Assembly (NCBI GenBank): GCA_020446045.1
Contig: JAGRFM010000055.1
Location: forward strand, 1-39,364
Direction of reading: 5' to 3'
DNA length: 39,364 nt
From: Nitrosomonas sp.
GTDB taxonomy: Bacteria; Pseudomonadota; Gammaproteobacteria; Burkholderiales; Nitrosomonadaceae
Under the pieces are notes generated by a model that ran no database searches, was not told the origin of the DNA, and was given only the letters and a program-made list of their open reading frames with translations. How positions within the stretch are numbered: position 1 is the stretch's first letter; the number at the start of each line of letters is the position of its first letter. Below, piece by piece: positions 37,123-39,364 of this stretch. The position numbers were made by a program, and so were the translations under genes.

Positions 37123-39364
37123 GTGGAAACTTCAAACAGCGCCAGCTACCGCATTTTTTCACGCTGGGCAGCGTTTTCGCATCAACAGGCAATCTGGGTT
37201 ATTTTATTGGCAGTCATTGTTGCCAGTATCAGTATTGTATATACCGCAAATAATCTGGGCATCCACACCGATACTACTGACATGCTGTCTGAAGAAATTC
37301 CCTTTCGTGTCAATCACAAGCGGTATAAAGAAGCTTTCCCGCAATATGAGGAGGCATTTCTGCTGGTTGTCGATGCGCCAACCCCAGAACAAGCTCATGC
37401 TGCGGCAAAACAATTAAATTTTCATCTACAGAACGATACGGAACATTTCTACGAAACCAGTTACCCGAGCGGCGATCCTTTTTTTGAACAAAATGGCCTG
37501 CTGTATAAGGATATCGACGAGCTTGAAAAAATCACCGACCGGCTTGCAGCCGCACAACCGCTGATCGCACGGCTGGCGGATAATTTGACACTCGATACTT
37601 TTGCTTCGGTACTGACCGATGCCGTCGTTGAAATCACGAATGGCAGGGCTCTGGATCTGGACGCCGTCTTCAATGGCGTCAGCGCCACATTGAATGCCCG
37701 CCATGCTGATACACCACGCGCGCTGTCATGGCAGATGTTACTTGATGGCGCACAGCAGGCCGATCACTACCATGAAATCATCCTGACCCGGCCAAAACTG
37801 GATTACGCCCAGCTATTTGCTGCCGAACAACCGATGAATGCAATCCGTGAAACAGCCGGGAAATTGGGAATCACCGCAGAATCACCCGTTAAACTTCGTA
37901 TTACCGGCGAAGCGGCTCTAGCTTACGACGAATTGCACAGCGCCATGCGTGGCGCACAGGATGCCGGCATGATAGCACTGACACTGGTTATCGTCGTACT
38001 GCTCATTGCACTTAGATCAATCGGCATGATCGTCACAGTGCTTCTCAGTCTCGTTCTGGGATTACTGCTGACCGCTGCATTTGCCACGTTAGCCGTCGGA
38101 CACTTGAACCTGATTTCAATTGCCTTTGCGGTACTCTACATCGGCCTCGGTGTTGACTATGCCATACACTTTATCCTGCGGCATGAAGAAGTCCACCGCA
38201 CCGGCCTACCGGTCACTGAATCTCTGCCCAAAGCCAGTGGAGACATCGGAAGCGCATTAATGATCTGCGCCGTAACCACTGCCATCGGTTTCTATGCCTT
38301 TATGCCGACGACTTATGACGGCGTGGCGGAATTGGGGCTGATTTCCGGATCGGGCATGATCATCAGCCTGATCGTCACACTGACTATCGTACCCGCATTA
38401 CAGCGTTTCTTCCCAGTGCGCCCGATCAAACCGCTCATCACCATCAACCCGCTCCACCGCACCCTGGAGTGGCCCGCCCATTCCCGCAAAACAATTTACC
38501 TGCTCACGATTGCGACTGTAGTGTTATCGTTAGCCGCATTCCCGCAAATACGTTTCGACTATAACCTGCTTAATTTGAACGATCCGCGTGTCGAATCGGT
38601 AAAAGCTTTTCGGGATTTGTTGAAAAATACTGACGATTCACCCTGGCATATTATTGCATTGGAGGATGATCAGGCAGATACTGAACAACTGGTACGGCAA
38701 TTAAAATCCCTGCCCGAAGTTGACAAGGCAGTTACCGTACTTGACCTCGTTCCGGAAGATCAGGACGAAAAAACAGCATTAATCGATGAAATGGCAATGA
38801 CGCTAGGGCCAATAACATTTGCACCCATAACACAAAAACAAATTAATGTAGACGAACAACGCATCGCCTTAAACAAATTATCAGAGGCTTTAAACCGATT
38901 CATCACCGAAAAGCCGGGACATTCTGCAGTTCCAGCCGCTCAGACATTATATGCTTCACTATCAACTCTACTGAACCGGATTGACCAAATCGGTACGACA
39001 GCAGCACAAAAGGAATTGTTATCGGCAGTCTCTCATGATTTGTTGCATCTACTACCCGAGTCTATCCAGCGTTTACAGGTTGCACTGCAAGCCGAACCTT
39101 TCGATCGACAAACCATACCCGCATCAATCAAGACACATTGGCTGAGTGACGATAACATTTTCCGCATTGCAATTTATCCGACTGAAAACATTGATGACAA
39201 CAATGCGTTAACCCGCTTTGTACGCGCGGTGCAAGACGTGTCACCCGGTGCAACCGGTGTACCCGTAATCAGCCTGGAAGCCGGGGATGCGGTTGTCGCT
39301 GCATTCATCCACGCATTTTCACTGGCATTGATTGGCGTCATTATTGCACTGCTAGTTTTGCTCA
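37123..39364 (+). CDS. hpnN: HpnN, RND-family hopanoid transporter (truncated by window edge)
   Basis: This frame starts at a GTG at 37123 and is open to the last base of the window (747 codons visible; HpnN proteins are roughly 860-900 residues). A membrane helix near the N-terminus (about 25-43, WVILLAVIVASISIVYTAN) is followed by a periplasmic domain. A helical bundle comes next, with AFAVLYIGLGVDYAIHFILR (about 342-361), the RND sterol-sensing/MMPL pattern. A second periplasmic domain begins around 480 (FDYNLLNLNDPRVES). HpnN moves hopanoids to the outer membrane. The ribosome site is poor, so coupling to hpnM is likely. Confidence 0.9.
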   Translation, partial: METSNSASYRIFSRWAAFSHQQAIWVILLAVIVASISIVYTANNLGIHTDTTDMLSEEIPFRVNHKRYKEAFPQYEEAFLLVVDAPTPEQAHAAAKQLNFHLQNDTEHFYETSYPSGDPFFEQNGLLYKDIDELEKITDRLAAAQPLIARLADNLTLDTFASVLTDAVVEITNGRALDLDAVFNGVSATLNARHADTPRALSWQMLLDGAQQADHYHEIILTRPKLDYAQLFAAEQPMNAIRETAGKLGITAESPVKLRITGEAALAYDELHSAMRGAQDAGMIALTLVIVVLLIALRSIGMIVTVLLSLVLGLLLTAAFATLAVGHLNLISIAFAVLYIGLGVDYAIHFILRHEEVHRTGLPVTESLPKASGDIGSALMICAVTTAIGFYAFMPTTYDGVAELGLISGSGMIISLIVTLTIVPALQRFFPVRPIKPLITINPLHRTLEWPAHSRKTIYLLTIATVVLSLAAFPQIRFDYNLLNLNDPRVESVKAFRDLLKNTDDSPWHIIALEDDQADTEQLVRQLKSLPEVDKAVTVLDLVPEDQDEKTALIDEMAMTLGPITFAPITQKQINVDEQRIALNKLSEALNRFITEKPGHSAVPAAQTLYASLSTLLNRIDQIGTTAAQKELLSAVSHDLLHLLPESIQRLQVALQAEPFDRQTIPASIKTHWLSDDNIFRIAIYPTENIDDNNALTRFVRAVQDVSPGATGVPVISLEAGDAVVAAFIHAFSLALIGVIIALLVLL

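Overview
The window looks like a chromosomal segment of a Gram-negative betaproteobacterium, most likely an ammonia oxidiser of the Nitrosomonas type. This is inferred from gene content: an N-type ATP synthase operon, hopanoid genes, a sulfate-exporter family protein, and TonB/YfiR and DksA/TraR-type proteins. It is not proven by any marker gene here.

Positions 1-10.6 kb are an AT-rich accessory block ending at a tRNA-Arg(CCT) gene (10597-10672, minus). It holds a tightly overlapping minus-strand type III CRISPR-Cas operon (cas6, a small HD-less cas10, a Cas7/Cas5-like multi-RAMP protein, a double-Cas7 protein and a TIGR03986-like RAMP protein). No CRISPR array, cas1/cas2 or ancillary nuclease is in view. 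The cas10 reading frame is broken at a seven-A tract, and its C-terminal part continues in another frame. Next come decayed IS66- and IS3-type fragments, then a two-gene unit of a HipA-like kinase and a HIRAN-domain protein.

Positions 10.8-20.5 kb are mostly ordinary chromosome: trxB with an Smr-domain gene, a short DksA/TraR protein, a membrane-anchored PrxQ/Bcp peroxiredoxin, a sulfate-exporter-like cluster with a 44-codon membrane peptide, a universal stress protein and an unknown membrane-anchored protein, a YfiR protein divergent from a TonB-dependent receptor, and ygfZ.

Positions 20.6-26.9 kb carry the N-type F1Fo ATPase operon atpD-C-Q-B-E-F-A-G. The expected atpR is absent, and a long hairpin lies between atpC and atpQ. 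The c subunit keeps the Glu-Ser...Tyr part of the Na+-site signature but has Met where Na+-type rings have Gln.

Positions 26.9-37 kb and onward are dominated by membrane-lipid genes. A minus-strand four-gene operon (fatty acyl-AMP ligase, NAD-dependent reductase, acyl carrier protein, serine palmitoyltransferase-like enzyme) matches the early steps of bacterial ceramide synthesis. After a stand-alone flavoprotein and a peptidoglycan-binding lipoprotein come hopanoid genes hpnH-hpnB-hpnM-hpnN; hpnN runs off the right edge. The cell is therefore predicted to make both sphingolipid-like lipids and extended hopanoids.
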